The notes: a model not told the origin generated them from the sequence alone. A stretch of 64,000 nt of DNA from Streptomyces sp. NBC_00448 (GCF_036014115.1 NZ_CP107913.1:9566501-9630500); one strand, 5' to 3'. Counted from the stretch's first letter, positions 17,419-27,403 are shown. Made by a program: numbers and translations.

Positions 17419-18465
17419 TCAGATGACGGGAACAGGGGGAGGTTCGAGCAGCGTGCGGTCGCCGTCGAAGCCGCAGCTCAGCGCGGCCGCGACATCCTCG
17501 TGCGGGGTTCCCAGGCGTACCGCGCTGACATCGTCCAGGTGTTGATAGTGATGGTCGCCGAGTTCGAGGTGGAGAGACTCGAGGTATTCCTCCAGTTGCG
17601 TCAGGGTGCGGGGGCCGACGATCGGGATCAGCGCCGTCTGCGCGAGTGCGGCCCGGCGGCGTAGCCAGGCCAGGGAGACCTGAAGCGCGCTGGCGCCGAC
17701 CTCGTCGGCTATCGCCAGGACGGCGTCGACGACGGCGGTGCGCTGTGCGGTGGCCTCGATCGCGTCGCCGCGAGCGGTGAGCCTGCCCTGTCCGCCCTGT
17801 CGGTACTTGCCGGTGAGCAGACCTCCGGCCAGCGGGGAGTACAGGGCCACGCCCAGGCCGTGGGCCTGCGCCATGGGCAGCAGTTCCCGCTCGGCGGATC
17901 GTTCGGCCAGGCTGTATTCGGTCTGGATGCCGACCAGTGGAGCCTGAGCGCGCAGGTCCGCCCGGACCGCGGCGCCGGCGACCCGCCAGGCCGGGAAGTT
18001 CGACAGCCCGCCGTGCAGGATCTTGCCGGATCGGATCAGGTCGTCGAGCCCGGCCAGGATCTCCTCGACCGGGGTCGTTCCGTCGGGAAAGTGCGGCATG
18101 AAGACGTCCACGTAGTCGGTGTCCAGACGGCGCAAACTCGCCTCCAGGGAACGAATCATGATCTTGCGGCTGTTGCCGGTGGTGCCGGGGCGGGGCTGGG
18201 CCTGCCTGGTCCCGCCGTACTTGGTGATCACCACGAAGTCGTCGCGTCGGCCACCGAGGAGGCCGCCGAGCACGGTTTCGGCCTGTCCGTCCTGGTAGAG
18301 GTTGGACGTGTCGAACGTGGTGCCGCCGGTGCCGACGAAGGCCTCGAAGATCTGCCGCGAGCCCTCGGGACCGGCGCCGGCGTCCGAGGTGGCGAAGTTC
18401 TCCGTCCCCAGCACGTACTCCGAGACTCGTAGTCCGGTCAGTCGGCCGAAGGTCTGGTAGCGCAT
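17419..18465 (-). CDS. Aldo/keto reductase family oxidoreductase
   Basis: The protein has 348 residues from the ATG at 18465, which has AGGAG seven bases upstream. The frame is open for another 58 codons, but these belong to a transposase remnant. Landmarks are GTTFDTSNLY (catalytic Asp/Tyr region), the Lys in FVVITKYGG, the LDTDYVDVFMPHFPD segment replacing the usual His, SNFPAWRV, and a C-terminal NADP-binding IPIVGPRTLTQLEE. The His of the catalytic tetrad falls in a slightly altered context (MPHF). It belongs to the group of general 'potassium-channel beta/Tas-like' reductases acting on aldehydes or ketones with NADPH. The substrate is unknown. Confidence 0.88.
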   Translation of the reverse strand: MRYQTFGRLTGLRVSEYVLGTENFATSDAGAGPEGSRQIFEAFVGTGGTTFDTSNLYQDGQAETVLGGLLGGRRDDFVVITKYGGTRQAQPRPGTTGNSRKIMIRSLEASLRRLDTDYVDVFMPHFPDGTTPVEEILAGLDDLIRSGKILHGGLSNFPAWRVAGAAVRADLRAQAPLVGIQTEYSLAERSAERELLPMAQAHGLGVALYSPLAGGLLTGKYRQGGQGRLTARGDAIEATAQRTAVVDAVLAIADEVGASALQVSLAWLRRRAALAQTALIPIVGPRTLTQLEEYLESLHLELGDHHYQHLDDVSAVRLGTPHEDVAAALSCGFDGDRTLLEPPPVPVI

Positions 18466-18479
18466 GGCGGCTCCTGAAA

Positions 18480-18639
18480 ATGTCGACCAAGGTCTGCACG
18501 GGCCCGTCCTTGCACAGGATCGCGTCGGTGAGCTCGAAGAGGGAGTCGGCGCGGGCGTACAGACATCGTAGAACTCGACCCGAAAGCGGGACAAGACACC
18601 CAACGCATCACCGGCGGAGCCGGGGACAGACAGACTCAT
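18480..18639 (-). pseudogene. N-terminal stump of a transposase
   Basis: The sequence reads MSLSVPGSAGDALGVLSRF then VEFYD, then after a one-base shift LYARADSLFELTDAILC and DGPVQTLVD. This is the start of a Streptomyces transposase family whose members open with 'SVP...LSRFR-x-EFYDCL-x-ARADALFELTDA'. Everything after about residue 55 is missing and the aldo/keto reductase follows immediately, so a deletion joined the stump to that gene's ribosome site. Confidence 0.6.
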
Positions 18640-19321
18640 ACGCAGCGGCCGTTCTCTCGTGCTTCGTTACTCGACATCTCGAAGCGTGGAGAACGGCCGC
18701 CTCGGCTGTCCCGGAAAGAACCGCAGATCAGCAGGTCGGGTGACCTGCGAGGTTAAACATCAAGCTGAGACTGCGGTGCCTGTCGAAGAACTCGCCGGGG
18801 AGGCGGGACGGGTGTTGGAGCATCGGGCCGATGGGGGGCCTGCATGCGGCGTTGACGGTAAATGCTGCTCGTCCTGAACGGGTCAGAATTTCGACGGAGT
18901 GCATCTTCTCCGTGTGGATCTGAGGGGCAGGAAATAACCGTAGAAGTTGTCCGTTGAGAGGCGGCCGTCGGCTCTCGATGGATCGACATGTGCCTTCGCG
19001 AAGGGCTTGAATCTCAAGGAACCCTCAACTCCTTACCTTTGTGGCGCAGGTCACACCGTAGGCTGTATCAACCGATTTTGCATGCTTTTTCAGCTGATCT
19101 GATACTGACATAATGGCTCAAATTGGTTCACTGTGATCCGAAGTGACAGGGCCTGCGATCGGTAAAGAAACTCCAAGGATATTCCCTCGGGTGGTGGGCG
19201 GAACCTAGCGTCCCTGTTGGCCGTCGCGACGCTTCGTAATGGCTCCGTCACGATATTTCGCCGGGTGTTTACATCGCGATGGACATGGTTTCCGGCGTAC
19301 TCTCACGAGAGGATTTTCCTT
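18640..19321. other. Intergenic region with low-GC promoter zone
   Basis: About 680 bp without a supported gene. The left 150 bp look like the outer end of the transposase remnant. The part from 19010 to 19190 is clearly AT-richer than the surroundings and holds the candidate promoter for the secreted protein gene. No tRNA or hairpin was recognised. Confidence 0.5.
19078..19106 (+). promoter_or_regulatory. Candidate promoter for the secreted-protein pair
   Basis: TTGCAT and GATACT are spaced by 17 bp in the AT-rich stretch, about 215 bp before the start at 19322. A second -10-like CATAAT follows at 19109-19114. The long leader makes the assignment uncertain. Confidence 0.35.
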
Positions 19322-20095
19322 ATGGAGAGACCAATGCGTCGTGCCCTGGCTGCTACAGCGGCCGTTGGCGGTGCGGCGTTACTCGTTTGCTCCCTCGGTG
19401 CCGGCACTTCTGCAGCGCTCGGCGCGCCGGGCTGCGAGCAGGACACCTGCCCGACGGCTTCTCCGACGCCCACCCCCACCGAGACGACTCCCACTCCGGC
19501 TCCGACCGATGGGAGCAACGACGACGGTGACAGTGGGGTCATCGAGACGGCTCCTCCCGCCACGCCGACCGAAACGCTGACGGATGCTCCTACCGACCCC
19601 GCCGGTACGGCCGCTGACCCTGCTGCCCCAACGGACGGCGACATCTACAACGGTGTCAGCCCGGATGGGATCTATTGCATCCCCGGCGGGTGGTACACAC
19701 CGACCAAGATGTACGGCAAGTACATGAGGCCCGTCGGCGCCGTTCAGTCCGACGTCAACAACACATCCCGCAGTGCCACCGTCACCTTCAATGCGCAGGC
19801 CTCGGCCACCGTCGGCGTCAGCCTCAGCAGCAAAATCAACGTCTCTGTCGGAGCGCTGCTCGCCAAGATCAAAGCCGAGTACGAGATCACGTTGAGCGCA
19901 TCGGTCACCGCGTCTCTCAGCAACTCCATCTCCACCACCATTCCCGCGCACAAGACGGTCAATGCGGAATACGGGGTGTGGCGCAGCAAGTTCACCGGGA
20001 CCACGCACTACCAGTATGCCGACTGCGCGGTCACCAGCCACGTGGTCACCGCCTACGGCCCCTACCGGGTGGGTTGGTACCTGTGGGAGGGGTGA
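19322..20095 (+). CDS. Secreted protein with Thr/Pro linker and unrecognised C-terminal domain
   Basis: The ATG at 19322 gives 257 residues (GAGAGGA upstream); an ATG at 19334 with its own GGAGAG is equally possible. A signal peptide (MRRALAATAAVGGAALLVC ... AALG-AP) is followed by a linker of about 90 residues made of Thr, Pro, Asp and Ala. A C-terminal domain of about 130 residues starts at IYNGVSPDGIYCIPGGWYTP. That domain is rich in Ser/Thr and beta-strand-like (SATVTFNAQASATVGVSL) and ends with Cys-containing YQYADCAVTSH. It resembles surface or pore-associated beta proteins in composition only; I do not recognise the family. It is translationally coupled to the following lipoprotein gene. 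Confidence 0.8.
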   Translation: MERPMRRALAATAAVGGAALLVCSLGAGTSAALGAPGCEQDTCPTASPTPTPTETTPTPAPTDGSNDDGDSGVIETAPPATPTETLTDAPTDPAGTAADPAAPTDGDIYNGVSPDGIYCIPGGWYTPTKMYGKYMRPVGAVQSDVNNTSRSATVTFNAQASATVGVSLSSKINVSVGALLAKIKAEYEITLSASVTASLSNSISTTIPAHKTVNAEYGVWRSKFTGTTHYQYADCAVTSHVVTAYGPYRVGWYLWEG

Positions 20096-20610
20096 TCCGC
20101 TCCTTCGCCGTGGCGGTGTCCGCACTGGCGATCGCGGCAGGCATGGCAGGCTGCACCTCCGCCGGGCACCCGCACGGGACGCCGAAAGAGTCGACCGCAC
20201 GGTCGGTCCGTTCCTCGGGGATGCCATCTGCGACAAATCCGTCGCCGACGCCTTCACCAGCTGGGCAGGCAGAAGGGAATCCCGGGCGGCCGTTGCCCCT
20301 GCCCGAGCATCAGAAGGTCCTCTACCAGACGCAGGGCAGGCGGGCCTCGGCCAACCTCGCAGTGCTGCCACAGATCCCTCGCGGAACGCTGGGCATCGTG
20401 GTGCTGTGCAACGGCCCTGGACGAATTCTGATCCGCCTCAGCGGCATCGCTTCTTTCGGTGCCGCCTGTGGGTCGGGCCCGGGTGTCTACAACGAGATCG
20501 CGCTCGGTAGCGTGAAGAAGAAGGTCGCCATCTCGGTGACCGGATCGATGAAGAACGAATGGGCTCTGACAATGGGTTGGACATCGGTGATCGATAACCC
20601 GGCCAGCTGA
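20092..20610 (+). CDS. Putative lipoprotein of unknown function
   Basis: The protein has 172 residues from the GTG at 20092, whose GTGA overlaps the stop of the preceding gene, with GGGAGG just before. The N-terminus is a lipoprotein signal (RSFAVAVSALAIAAGMAGC), with the lipidated Cys at residue 21. A Ser/Pro/Thr-rich spacer follows to about residue 75. The remaining 95 residues form a compact domain containing VVLCNGPGRILIRL and an internal Cys pair (LCNG ... ACGSG) that could form a disulfide. The pairing with a secreted protein suggests they act together at the cell surface (inferred). A strong terminator follows. Confidence 0.75.
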   Translation: MIRSFAVAVSALAIAAGMAGCTSAGHPHGTPKESTARSVRSSGMPSATNPSPTPSPAGQAEGNPGRPLPLPEHQKVLYQTQGRRASANLAVLPQIPRGTLGIVVLCNGPGRILIRLSGIASFGAACGSGPGVYNEIALGSVKKKVAISVTGSMKNEWALTMGWTSVIDNPAS

Positions 20611-20620
20611 CAGAGAGAAG

Positions 20621-20664
20621 CCCGCGTGGGGGGATGCCTGCACGCAGGCCCCAAAACACGCGGG
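20621..20664 (+). terminator. Strong two-tier hairpin terminator
   Basis: Outer arms CCCGCGTG and CACGCGGG enclose an inner GCCTGC/GCAGGC stem with GGGG/CCCC. It begins 10 bp after the lipoprotein stop and ends the two-gene unit. Confidence 0.8.
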
Positions 20665-20843
20665 TGAGCAGGGCGCCAGCGGTTCGCCTCGGTGGGCTCC
20701 CTGAGCGCGAGATGGCGGACGCGGGCAGCAGGGGCCGATGCAGTTGCAGGTCTCTGCGGCGAGCCGCTACTGCCCACAGCCCGAAATGGGCGCGGCGGGG
20801 CGGTGGCACTGGGAGGGCGACACGCTCTGAGAGGGCGTTTGAT

Positions 20844-21104
20844 CTAGGTGGATTGTTCTTTATCTCCTAGTACGTTCCTCGCCAGGTGGGTGTCGTCTCG
20901 TCCGTTTATGCGCTTGGTGAGGTTGTCGATCGAGGCGACGTGGATCATGGCTTCGGAGCTGGCGGGCAGCGTCTCGTAGTCGCGGGCGAGGCGCCGGTGC
21001 ATCATGATCCATCCAATACTTCGCTCGACAACCCAGCGTCTTTTGACCACATGAAAGCCGCGGACTCCGGGGTTCCTGTTGACGACTTTGAACCGCCCCG
21101 GGTT
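20844..21104 (-). pseudogene. C-terminal fragment of an IS5-family transposase
   Basis: About 87 codons remain: RFKVVNRNPGVRGFHVV, then RRWVVERSIGWIMMHRRLAR and DYETLPASSEAMIHVASI. The 'RRWVVER-(S/T)-x-(G/A)-W' motif carries the catalytic Glu of IS5/IS1648-like transposases. Everything upstream is lost at a junction with IS3-type sequence near 21108. The left terminus of the element is probably near 20829. Confidence 0.75.
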
Positions 21105-21115
21105 CGGTAGAGACC

Positions 21116-21424
21116 TCAGATTGTGGTTTTGACCTGGGGTTTTGTGAGTTCTGTGTAGTAGTTGGTCTCGTACTCGACGGGTGGGACGTGGCCTATCTCA
21201 CCGTGTAGTCGTCGGTGGCAGTACCAGTCGATCCATTCGGCGGTGGCCAGCTCAACCTGGGAGAGGGTCTTCCAGGGCCGCCTCGGCTTGATCAACTCGG
21301 TCTTGAACAGGCCGATCGTGCTCTCCATCAGGGCGTTGTCGTACGCATCTCCGACAGATCCGATCGAGGCCGCGATTCCGGCCGCGCCCAGGTGTTCGGC
21401 CAGCTTGAAACTGGTGTACTGCCT
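21116..21424 (-). pseudogene. C-terminal fragment of an IS3-family transposase OrfB
   Basis: The segment starts in the middle of the DDE domain (QYTSFKLAEHLGAAGI), keeps the catalytic Glu in NALMESTIGLFKTELI, and ends with the usual WIDWYCHRRLHGEIGHVPP. The N-terminal two thirds are missing. It joins the end of an IS30 transposase at about 21425, so at least one deletion or nested insertion occurred here. Confidence 0.75.
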
Positions 21425-21428
21425 GGAC

Positions 21429-22155
21429 TCAACCGGTCGTTGCAACACCGGTCTGTTGGAGCAACCGTACCTGCTCGTTGAACGCCTCGGCTGGTGTCCT
21501 CCAACCAAGTGTCTTGCGGGGTCTGGTGTTCAGCGCGTGAGCAACGGCTTCGATTTCTTCGGCGGACCAGCGCGAGAGGTCGGTGCCCTTCGGAAAGTAC
21601 TGGCGCAGGAGCCCGTTGGTATTCTCGTTCGTGCCTCGCTGCCATGGGCTGCGCGGATCGGCGAAGAACACGGGGATACCGGTCTCGACCCTGAACTGCG
21701 TGTGTGCCGACATTTCCTTGCCGCGGTCCCATGTCAGCGACCGCGTCAGCTGCTCGGGAAGCGTCGACATCGTGTTGGCGAGTGCCTTCTTCATGGAGAT
21801 CGCTCCGTAGCCGGCAAGTGCGGGGCCATTCTTCGTTCGAGGGATCGTGCCGTATCCCTCTTCGCGGGGCAGATGAACCAGCATGGTGAACCGGGTCGAC
21901 CGCTCGACGACGGTGCCGATCGCGGAACGCCCCAGCCCGATGATCAAATCCCCTTCCCAGTGGCCGGGGACAGCGCGGTCCTCGGCCTCGGCGGGCCTCT
22001 GGCTGATCAACGCCTCTGGCGTGACGTGCGCCCAGGTCTTCCGCCGTGAACGTGCCCGCGGCGCACGCAGAGCGCGACCGGTCCGAAGACACAAGATGAG
22101 CTCGCGTTTCAGCGCTCCGCGGCCCTGAATGTAGAGGGCCTGGTAGATCCCTCTC
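21429..22155 (-). pseudogene. IS30-family transposase lacking its N-terminal DNA-binding domain
   Basis: About 240 codons can be read without interruption from GIYQALYIQGRGALKREL through GHWEGDLIIG (first Asp), FADPRSPWQRGTNENTNGLLRQYFPKG (Asp and Glu of the DDE triad) to LNTRPRKTLGWRTPAE and the natural stop. The N-terminal helix-turn-helix is gone. Going upstream a TGA is reached at the border of the next insertion element, so the gene was cut there. Confidence 0.75.
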
Positions 22156-22204
22156 TGGCAACGTAGGTCGAGTCAGGCATACTGGATGATTCATTGAGCC
22201 GAGG

Positions 22205-22636
22205 GTGGAGAAGGAGAAGTGCTTGGTGGCCAGTACCAACGACCACGGGACCTCGGATCCGCAGGTGACACCCCGCTCGGCGGGTCATCGCCGGTACTCG
22301 GCGGCGTACAAGGCAAAGATCTTGGCCGAGTATGAGGGGCTCGACAAGCAGGCCAAGGGTGCCTTGCTGCGGCGCGAGGGCCTGTACTCGTCACTGATCA
22401 CAACCTGGCGCCAGCAGCGGGACAAGGGTGCAAAGGAGGCGTTGGCCGCGCCGGCGGGTCGGCCGAAGGCCGATCCGCGGGACAAGGAGATCGCCCGGCT
22501 CGAGACCGAAAATGCCAAGCTGCAAGCCGAGTTGGGCAAGGCCCGCACCGTCATCGAGGTGCAGTCAAAACTCTCCGCGCTGCTCGACCAGTTCGCCACG
22601 GACAGCGCCACGACGAACAACGGCGAGAACACGTGA
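22205..22636 (+). CDS. IS3-family OrfA (HTH protein)
   Basis: The protein has 143 residues. The segment [19 protein letters not shown] plus [18 protein letters not shown] is the IS3 OrfA helix-turn-helix, and [20 protein letters not shown] is a leucine-zipper-like coiled coil used for multimerisation. It overlaps OrfB by GTGA. Confidence 0.85.
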   Translation: MEKEKCLVASTNDHGTSDPQVTPRSAGHRRYSAAYKAKILAEYEGLDKQAKGALLRREGLYSSLITTWRQQRDKGAKEALAAPAGRPKADPRDKEIARLETENAKLQAELGKARTVIEVQSKLSALLDQFATDSATTNNGENT

Positions 22637-23730
22637 CCCCGGTGGAAGCGGCGGCCGCTGAGGTGGCCGGCGACCTGGGCGGGTCGGCCTTCGAGGCGGC
22701 CCGCGCGGCTGCCCTGGACAAGCTGTCCCACCTGGTCGGCCGGGTGAAGGCGTGCGCCGCGCTCGGCATGAGCCGGGCGACCTGGTATCGCCACCACCGC
22801 ACGTCCCCGCCGCCGGTGAAGCCGACCCGGGAGCGTAAGCGCGATCCGCGGGCCCTGAGCGAGGCCGAGGAAGCGGAGGTGTTGGCGGTGTTGCGGTCGG
22901 GGGAGTTCGTCGACATGGCACCGGCCGAGATCTACGCGGTGTTGCTGGACCGGGGCACCTACCTGTGTGCGGAGGCGACGATGTACCGGATCCTGCGCCG
23001 GCACGGCGAGGTCCGTGAGCGTCGGCGCCAGGCCGTCCATCCGCCGCGCAAGAAGCCCGAGTTGATCGCGACCGCGCCGAACCGGGTGTGGTCGTGGGAC
23101 ATCACCAAGCTGAAGGGCCCGTATCCGGGCAGCTATTTCTGCCTCTACACGATCATTGATATCTACAGCCGCTACACCGTCGGCTGGATGATCGCCGCAT
23201 CCGAGAACAAGGAGCTCGCCGAGCAGTTTCTGTCCTCCACTATCTCCAAGTACCCCGTTGAACGGGGGAAGTTGACGATCCACTCCGACCGGGGATCGCC
23301 GATGATCGCCCACAACGTCGCGCAGATGCTCAGCAATATGGGTGTCACCAAGTCTCACTCGAGACCGAGGACGTCGAATGACAACCCGTACTCGGAAAGT
23401 CAGTACAAAACCCTAAAATATCGGCACGATTTCCCTGACCGGTTCGGCTGCATCGAGGACGCCCGCACCTGGTGTACCGGCTTCTTCGACTGGTACAACC
23501 TCACCCACCGACACTCGGGGATAGCGATGCACGCTCCCTACGACGTGCACTTCGGTCTCGCCGACCAGCTCCGCGAGATGCGCGCCGACGTCCTCGCGAG
23601 CGCCTATCAACAACACCCCGAGCGGTTCGTCCGCAGACCACCCGAGCCCCCAAAACTTCCCGAGGCTGCCTGGATCAACAAACCGGCCGACCTCCGACAC
23701 CACGATCAAACGATCCCGGCCCAGCAATAG
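22633..23730 (+). CDS. IS3-family OrfB transposase
   Basis: The protein has 365 residues. An N-terminal helical region ([19 protein letters not shown]) is followed by an rve/DDE core: [15 protein letters not shown] (Asp), IHSDRGSPM (Asp) and [15 protein letters not shown] (Glu). The C-terminal [16 protein letters not shown] is typical of this subgroup. All catalytic residues are present. It is a different sequence from the four-copy IS3-family element found further along, though of the same subgroup. Confidence 0.9.
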   Translation: MTPVEAAAAEVAGDLGGSAFEAARAAALDKLSHLVGRVKACAALGMSRATWYRHHRTSPPPVKPTRERKRDPRALSEAEEAEVLAVLRSGEFVDMAPAEIYAVLLDRGTYLCAEATMYRILRRHGEVRERRRQAVHPPRKKPELIATAPNRVWSWDITKLKGPYPGSYFCLYTIIDIYSRYTVGWMIAASENKELAEQFLSSTISKYPVERGKLTIHSDRGSPMIAHNVAQMLSNMGVTKSHSRPRTSNDNPYSESQYKTLKYRHDFPDRFGCIEDARTWCTGFFDWYNLTHRHSGIAMHAPYDVHFGLADQLREMRADVLASAYQQHPERFVRRPPEPPKLPEAAWINKPADLRHHDQTIPAQQ

Positions 23731-23845
23731 ATCGAACTACCTGCCTTGATCACGTTGACAGGTTCCGCCAGGCTTGCTCATCGATTCGGCTACCCGGCGG
23801 GTGCAGGCGCGATCTGAAACAATTCCCGGTGACTGAGGAGGGGAC

Positions 23846-26344
23846 ATCACGGGAGCACGACCGTCCAACGCCGGTGACGACTACCACTTCTGGTGGGCCT
23901 CTAGGCGGGCCCTGGCCCTGATCGACCCGGCGAGCACGCTACGCGTGCTTACGGTCGAGGGCTTGGTGCACGTCGATGATCCCGATGACACCTATGAGGC
24001 AGCCGATGTCGCCGAGTACTTCGGCGGCGAGGACGCCACGACGGCCACCGCGCTCGTCATCTCCCAGCTCAAGCACAGCACCACCCGCCCCGACAAAGCG
24101 TGGACGGCGTCGCGGCTGTGCCAAATCAAGCAACGCACCAGCTCGGTGACCGGCAAACCGACCGGCACCGCCCGCGCGATCATTCGCGACCTCGCCGACG
24201 TCTGGACCAAGTTCGCCAAGGCCCACGGCCGAGACTACGCACTGCGTGTTCTGACCATCCAGCTGGTCAGTAACCAACCGGCCGACGCCCGGCTGGCGCG
24301 GGCGGTCGAAGCAGCCAAGAAGGCCATCGCCGCCACCCGGGGGACTCTCCGGGCGGCTGCTCTGCTCAGCGCGCTCACCGACCAGGATCGCACGGTCATC
24401 AACACGCTCTACCAGAGCCTGAAGGGCGACCTGGGCAGCGGCGGCTTCTGCGACTTCCTGACGGTGCTGGACCTCTCGGACTGCGGACAGCAGGGCCGCG
24501 TGAGCCTTGAGCTCGCCGTCCGCGTCGCGATGTCCGTCCACTCCCCGGACCAGCCCGACACCTCCGCGCTGAAGCTGTTCGACCTCATCCGGCGGCACGC
24601 CCTTCCCGACCTCGCCCACCGGCCCGGCATCCGCCGCGCGGACGTCCTGGCCGCCCTCGGCGTCCCCGGAGCCCAGACCCTCTACCCGGCCCCGCCGATG
24701 CTGGCCGAGGTCGACGACCCGCTGCCCGCGCCCAGCGCCCCCGAGATCGCAGCCGCGGCCCTCGCCGCACCCGGCGCGCGGGTCCTCGTCCACGGCGGCG
24801 CCGGAGCCGGCAAGTCCACCACCATGACTCAGCTCCAGGACAGCCTGCCGCCCGGCTCGTTCGTCGTGATGTACGACTGCTTCGGCGCCGGCGGCTACCT
24901 CCAGTCCGGACAGGGCCGCCACAGCCCGCGCAGGTTCATCACCCAGGTCACTAACGACCTGGCGAAAACCTGCGGAACCCCGCTGCTCCTGGAAGCACCC
25001 CGCGACGAGGAAGACCTGTGGGAGCAGTTCACCCGCACGCTCCAGCAGGCCGTCGACACGCTCCCCGAGACCGGTCGTCTCGTCCTGGTCGTCGATGCCG
25101 CGGACAACGCCGCCACCGCCGCCGAACGTAAGCGGGAGCGAGGCTTCCTTCCGGGGCTGCGCGACCTGGGCCTGCCCGACCGGACGAGCCTGATCCTCAC
25201 CGCCCGCTCGCACCGCATCTCCCAACTCACCGAAGGCACCACCGCGACCGTCACGCTGCGCCCCTTCGACCCCGCCCTGTCCGGCGCGCACCTGCGCCGC
25301 TACGCGCCCGGCGCCACCGACGCCGAAGCGGCGCTCTTCCACGAGGCGACCGCAGGAAATCCCCGGACCCAGTTCTACGCGCTCAGCGTTGCTACGGCCC
25401 AAGGCGACGGGATCCCCGGCATCCTCGCCCAGTGCCGCACCACTCCGGATCACCTCTTCGAAGACCTGGTCAATTCGGCACTCCAGACCACGGGCACCGA
25501 CGCGGGCGGCCTCCGATGGCTCGCGCTCCTGGCTGCCCTGTCCCGCCCCGTGCGGATCGAACCGCTCGCGCAGGCCCTCAACGTCACCACCGCCCAGATC
25601 ACCGCCTTCGCCCACGGCCTGCAGCCCGGTGTCACCCTCGAAGGCGAAACCATTGCCTTCCGGGACGAGGACTTCGAGGCGTACGTCATGGGCGTGCTCA
25701 CCGACGACGACCTCCGCGAGGCCCACCACCGCCTCGCCGACCTGTTCCTGGCAACACGCGCCACAGATCCCGACGCTGCCACGCACGTGGCAGACCACCT
25801 CTACGACGCCGGCCGCGGGGACGAAACCATCGACCTCGTCCTCGACGAGCCCGCGCCCGCCGGCATCCCGGACGGTTTCGACCGCCTCGATGTCCGCGAC
25901 CGCCGTCTCGACCTCGCCCTGCGGGCAGCAGCCGACAACAGCACCGGCGTACAGGCCGCACGCCTGGTCATCCGAGCCTGCACGGCCACGTTCTCCACCA
26001 CCGCGCTGACAGAACTGCTGCGCACCCGACCAGGCCTCGCCGCCCGCTACAGTAACCGCCCGACCCTCGCACGCCGCCTGGTACGCGACACCTCGCAGCC
26101 GTGGCTCGGCCCGGCCCACATGCGCGCCGCAGTCGTCCTCGCCCACGACAACGCCACGCACGCGCAGGCCCGCGAACACCTGCGCAACGCCGAAGCATGG
26201 CTGCAGCGCCGAACAGACCTGCCCTCCCACGAAACCTGGGGCTGGTCCCTGGAACCCGAAGACCTCGCCGCCGGAGCGTACGCCCACCACCTGCTGTCAG
26301 GCCCCGGGGCTGCGGCCCACTGGCTCAGGCGTTGGACCAGCCCC
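23846..26344 (+). pseudogene. N-terminal part of an Avs-like STAND NTPase with Cap4/DUF4297-like nuclease domain
   Basis: This is the 5' part of a gene cut by an insertion element at 26345. Residues 1-150 look like a Cap4/DUF4297 PD-(D/E)XK nuclease: NAGDDYHFWWASRRAL, then a Glu in LTVEGLVHVD and a Q-x-K in ISQLKHST. The STAND ATPase follows with Walker A VLVHGGAGAGKSTTM (about residue 320), the Avs-type VVMYDCFGAGGYLQSG and Walker B RLVLVVDAAD. No ATG, GTG or TTG precedes the nuclease motif: the frame opens after TGA 23834, and ATC at 23846 follows GAGGAGGGG. The next GTG (23945) would delete the motif. Alternatively, GTG 23829 begins in another frame and a small deletion near 23860 shifted it. 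After the break the frame runs 7 codons into the IS (stop 26363-26365). Confidence 0.8.
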
Positions 26345-26378
26345 GGAAGATTTCAAGTCCAGTGAGACAGTTGTGATG

Positions 26379-27383
26379 CTATGAGCTTTGTGGTGTTGGT
26401 TCTCGGCGCTTGGCGGGATCGTTGATCCAGGCAGTCCGGGGTATCTCGGGTGGCCGGGGGCGGCGCCCGAAGCGTTCGGGGTGGTGTGCGTATGCCTGAG
26501 CGAGGGTGGCGGCCCGTTGGTCGCGGACCTCGTCGGCGGTGCCGAAATGGATGCTGGCGGGGGTGTGCCAGGCGATGCCGGAGTGACGGTGCTCGTGGTT
26601 GTAGTAGGCGATGAACGCCTCGAACCACTCACGGGCATGGGCCAGGGAGTCGAACCTTTCCGGGAAGTCCGCCATGTACTTCGTGGTCTTGAACTGGGCC
26701 TCGCTGTAAGGGTTGTCGTTGGAGACCTTGGGTCGTGAGTGCGACCGGGTGACGCCCAGATCGATCAGCAACTGGGACACCTTCTTGGAGGTCATGGACG
26801 TGCCGCGGTCGGCGTGCACGGTGTTGGGCACGATGCCGTTGAGGGCGATGGTCTCGCGGATCAGTTCCTCCGCCCGCTGGGCGGACTCGGCGCGTTCGAC
26901 GGTGTGGCCGGCGATGTACCGGCTGAAGATGTCGATGATGACGTAGGCGTGGTACCAGACGCCCTTCGTCGGTCCGGCGACCTTGGTGATGTCCCAGGAG
27001 AAGACCTGTGACGGGCCGGTGGCGACCAGTTCCGGCACCACCCGGGGAGGGTGGGTCGCCTGGCGGCGGCGTTCACCGCTTTGGCTGTGTTCCCGCAGGA
27101 TCCGGTACATCGTGGAGACCGAGCAGTGGTAGCGGCCGGCATCCAGCTCGCGGGCCCAGATCTGCGCGGGCGGCAGTTCCGCGTACTCGGCGCTGTTCAT
27201 CAACTCCATTACGGCCAGGCGCTCTTCGGCGCTCAGGGCGGACGGCTGGGCGCCGGCCGTGCGGGGTCGGGGTGCGGCCGGTGGCCGCAGCCGGCGGTAG
27301 TGGGTGGCGCGGGAGCGGCCGGTCAGTCGGCAAGCGGCCACGACACCTAGCTCGGTCTCGACGCCGTGGAAGGCGTCGTTCAT
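26379..27383 (-). CDS. IS3-family OrfB transposase, copy 1
   Basis: The ATG at 27383 gives 334 residues. The open frame continues upstream into OrfA, so initiation at a nearby non-ATG codon or by frameshift is possible. The DDE core is complete: VFSWDITKVAGPTKG (Asp), VHADRGTSM (Asp) and NDNPYSEAQFKTTKY (Glu). The ending ERFGRRPRPPEIPRTAWIN is shared by this subgroup. Confidence 0.9.
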   Translation of the reverse strand: MNDAFHGVETELGVVAACRLTGRSRATHYRRLRPPAAPRPRTAGAQPSALSAEERLAVMELMNSAEYAELPPAQIWARELDAGRYHCSVSTMYRILREHSQSGERRRQATHPPRVVPELVATGPSQVFSWDITKVAGPTKGVWYHAYVIIDIFSRYIAGHTVERAESAQRAEELIRETIALNGIVPNTVHADRGTSMTSKKVSQLLIDLGVTRSHSRPKVSNDNPYSEAQFKTTKYMADFPERFDSLAHAREWFEAFIAYYNHEHRHSGIAWHTPASIHFGTADEVRDQRAATLAQAYAHHPERFGRRPRPPEIPRTAWINDPAKRREPTPQSS

Positions 27384-27403
27384 GACCGGGGCGGCGGCAG
27401 ACT

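Larger units (their letters stand above)
22156..23760. mobile_element. IS3-family element with intact OrfA/OrfB
   Basis: The ends are placed from similar, imperfect inverted termini: TGGCAACGTAGGTCGAGTCA at the left and the complement of TGTCAACGTGATCAAGGCAG at the right. The flanks show no direct repeat (TCTC against GGTT), so one side was probably rearranged after insertion. The left end cuts the IS30 transposase, and the right end lies 86 bp before the STAND gene. Confidence 0.65.

Noticed and set aside
23939-26290. 783-codon leftward frame opposite the STAND gene
   Set aside because: It mirrors codon bias of the sense gene; the sense strand has Walker A, Walker B and nuclease motifs.
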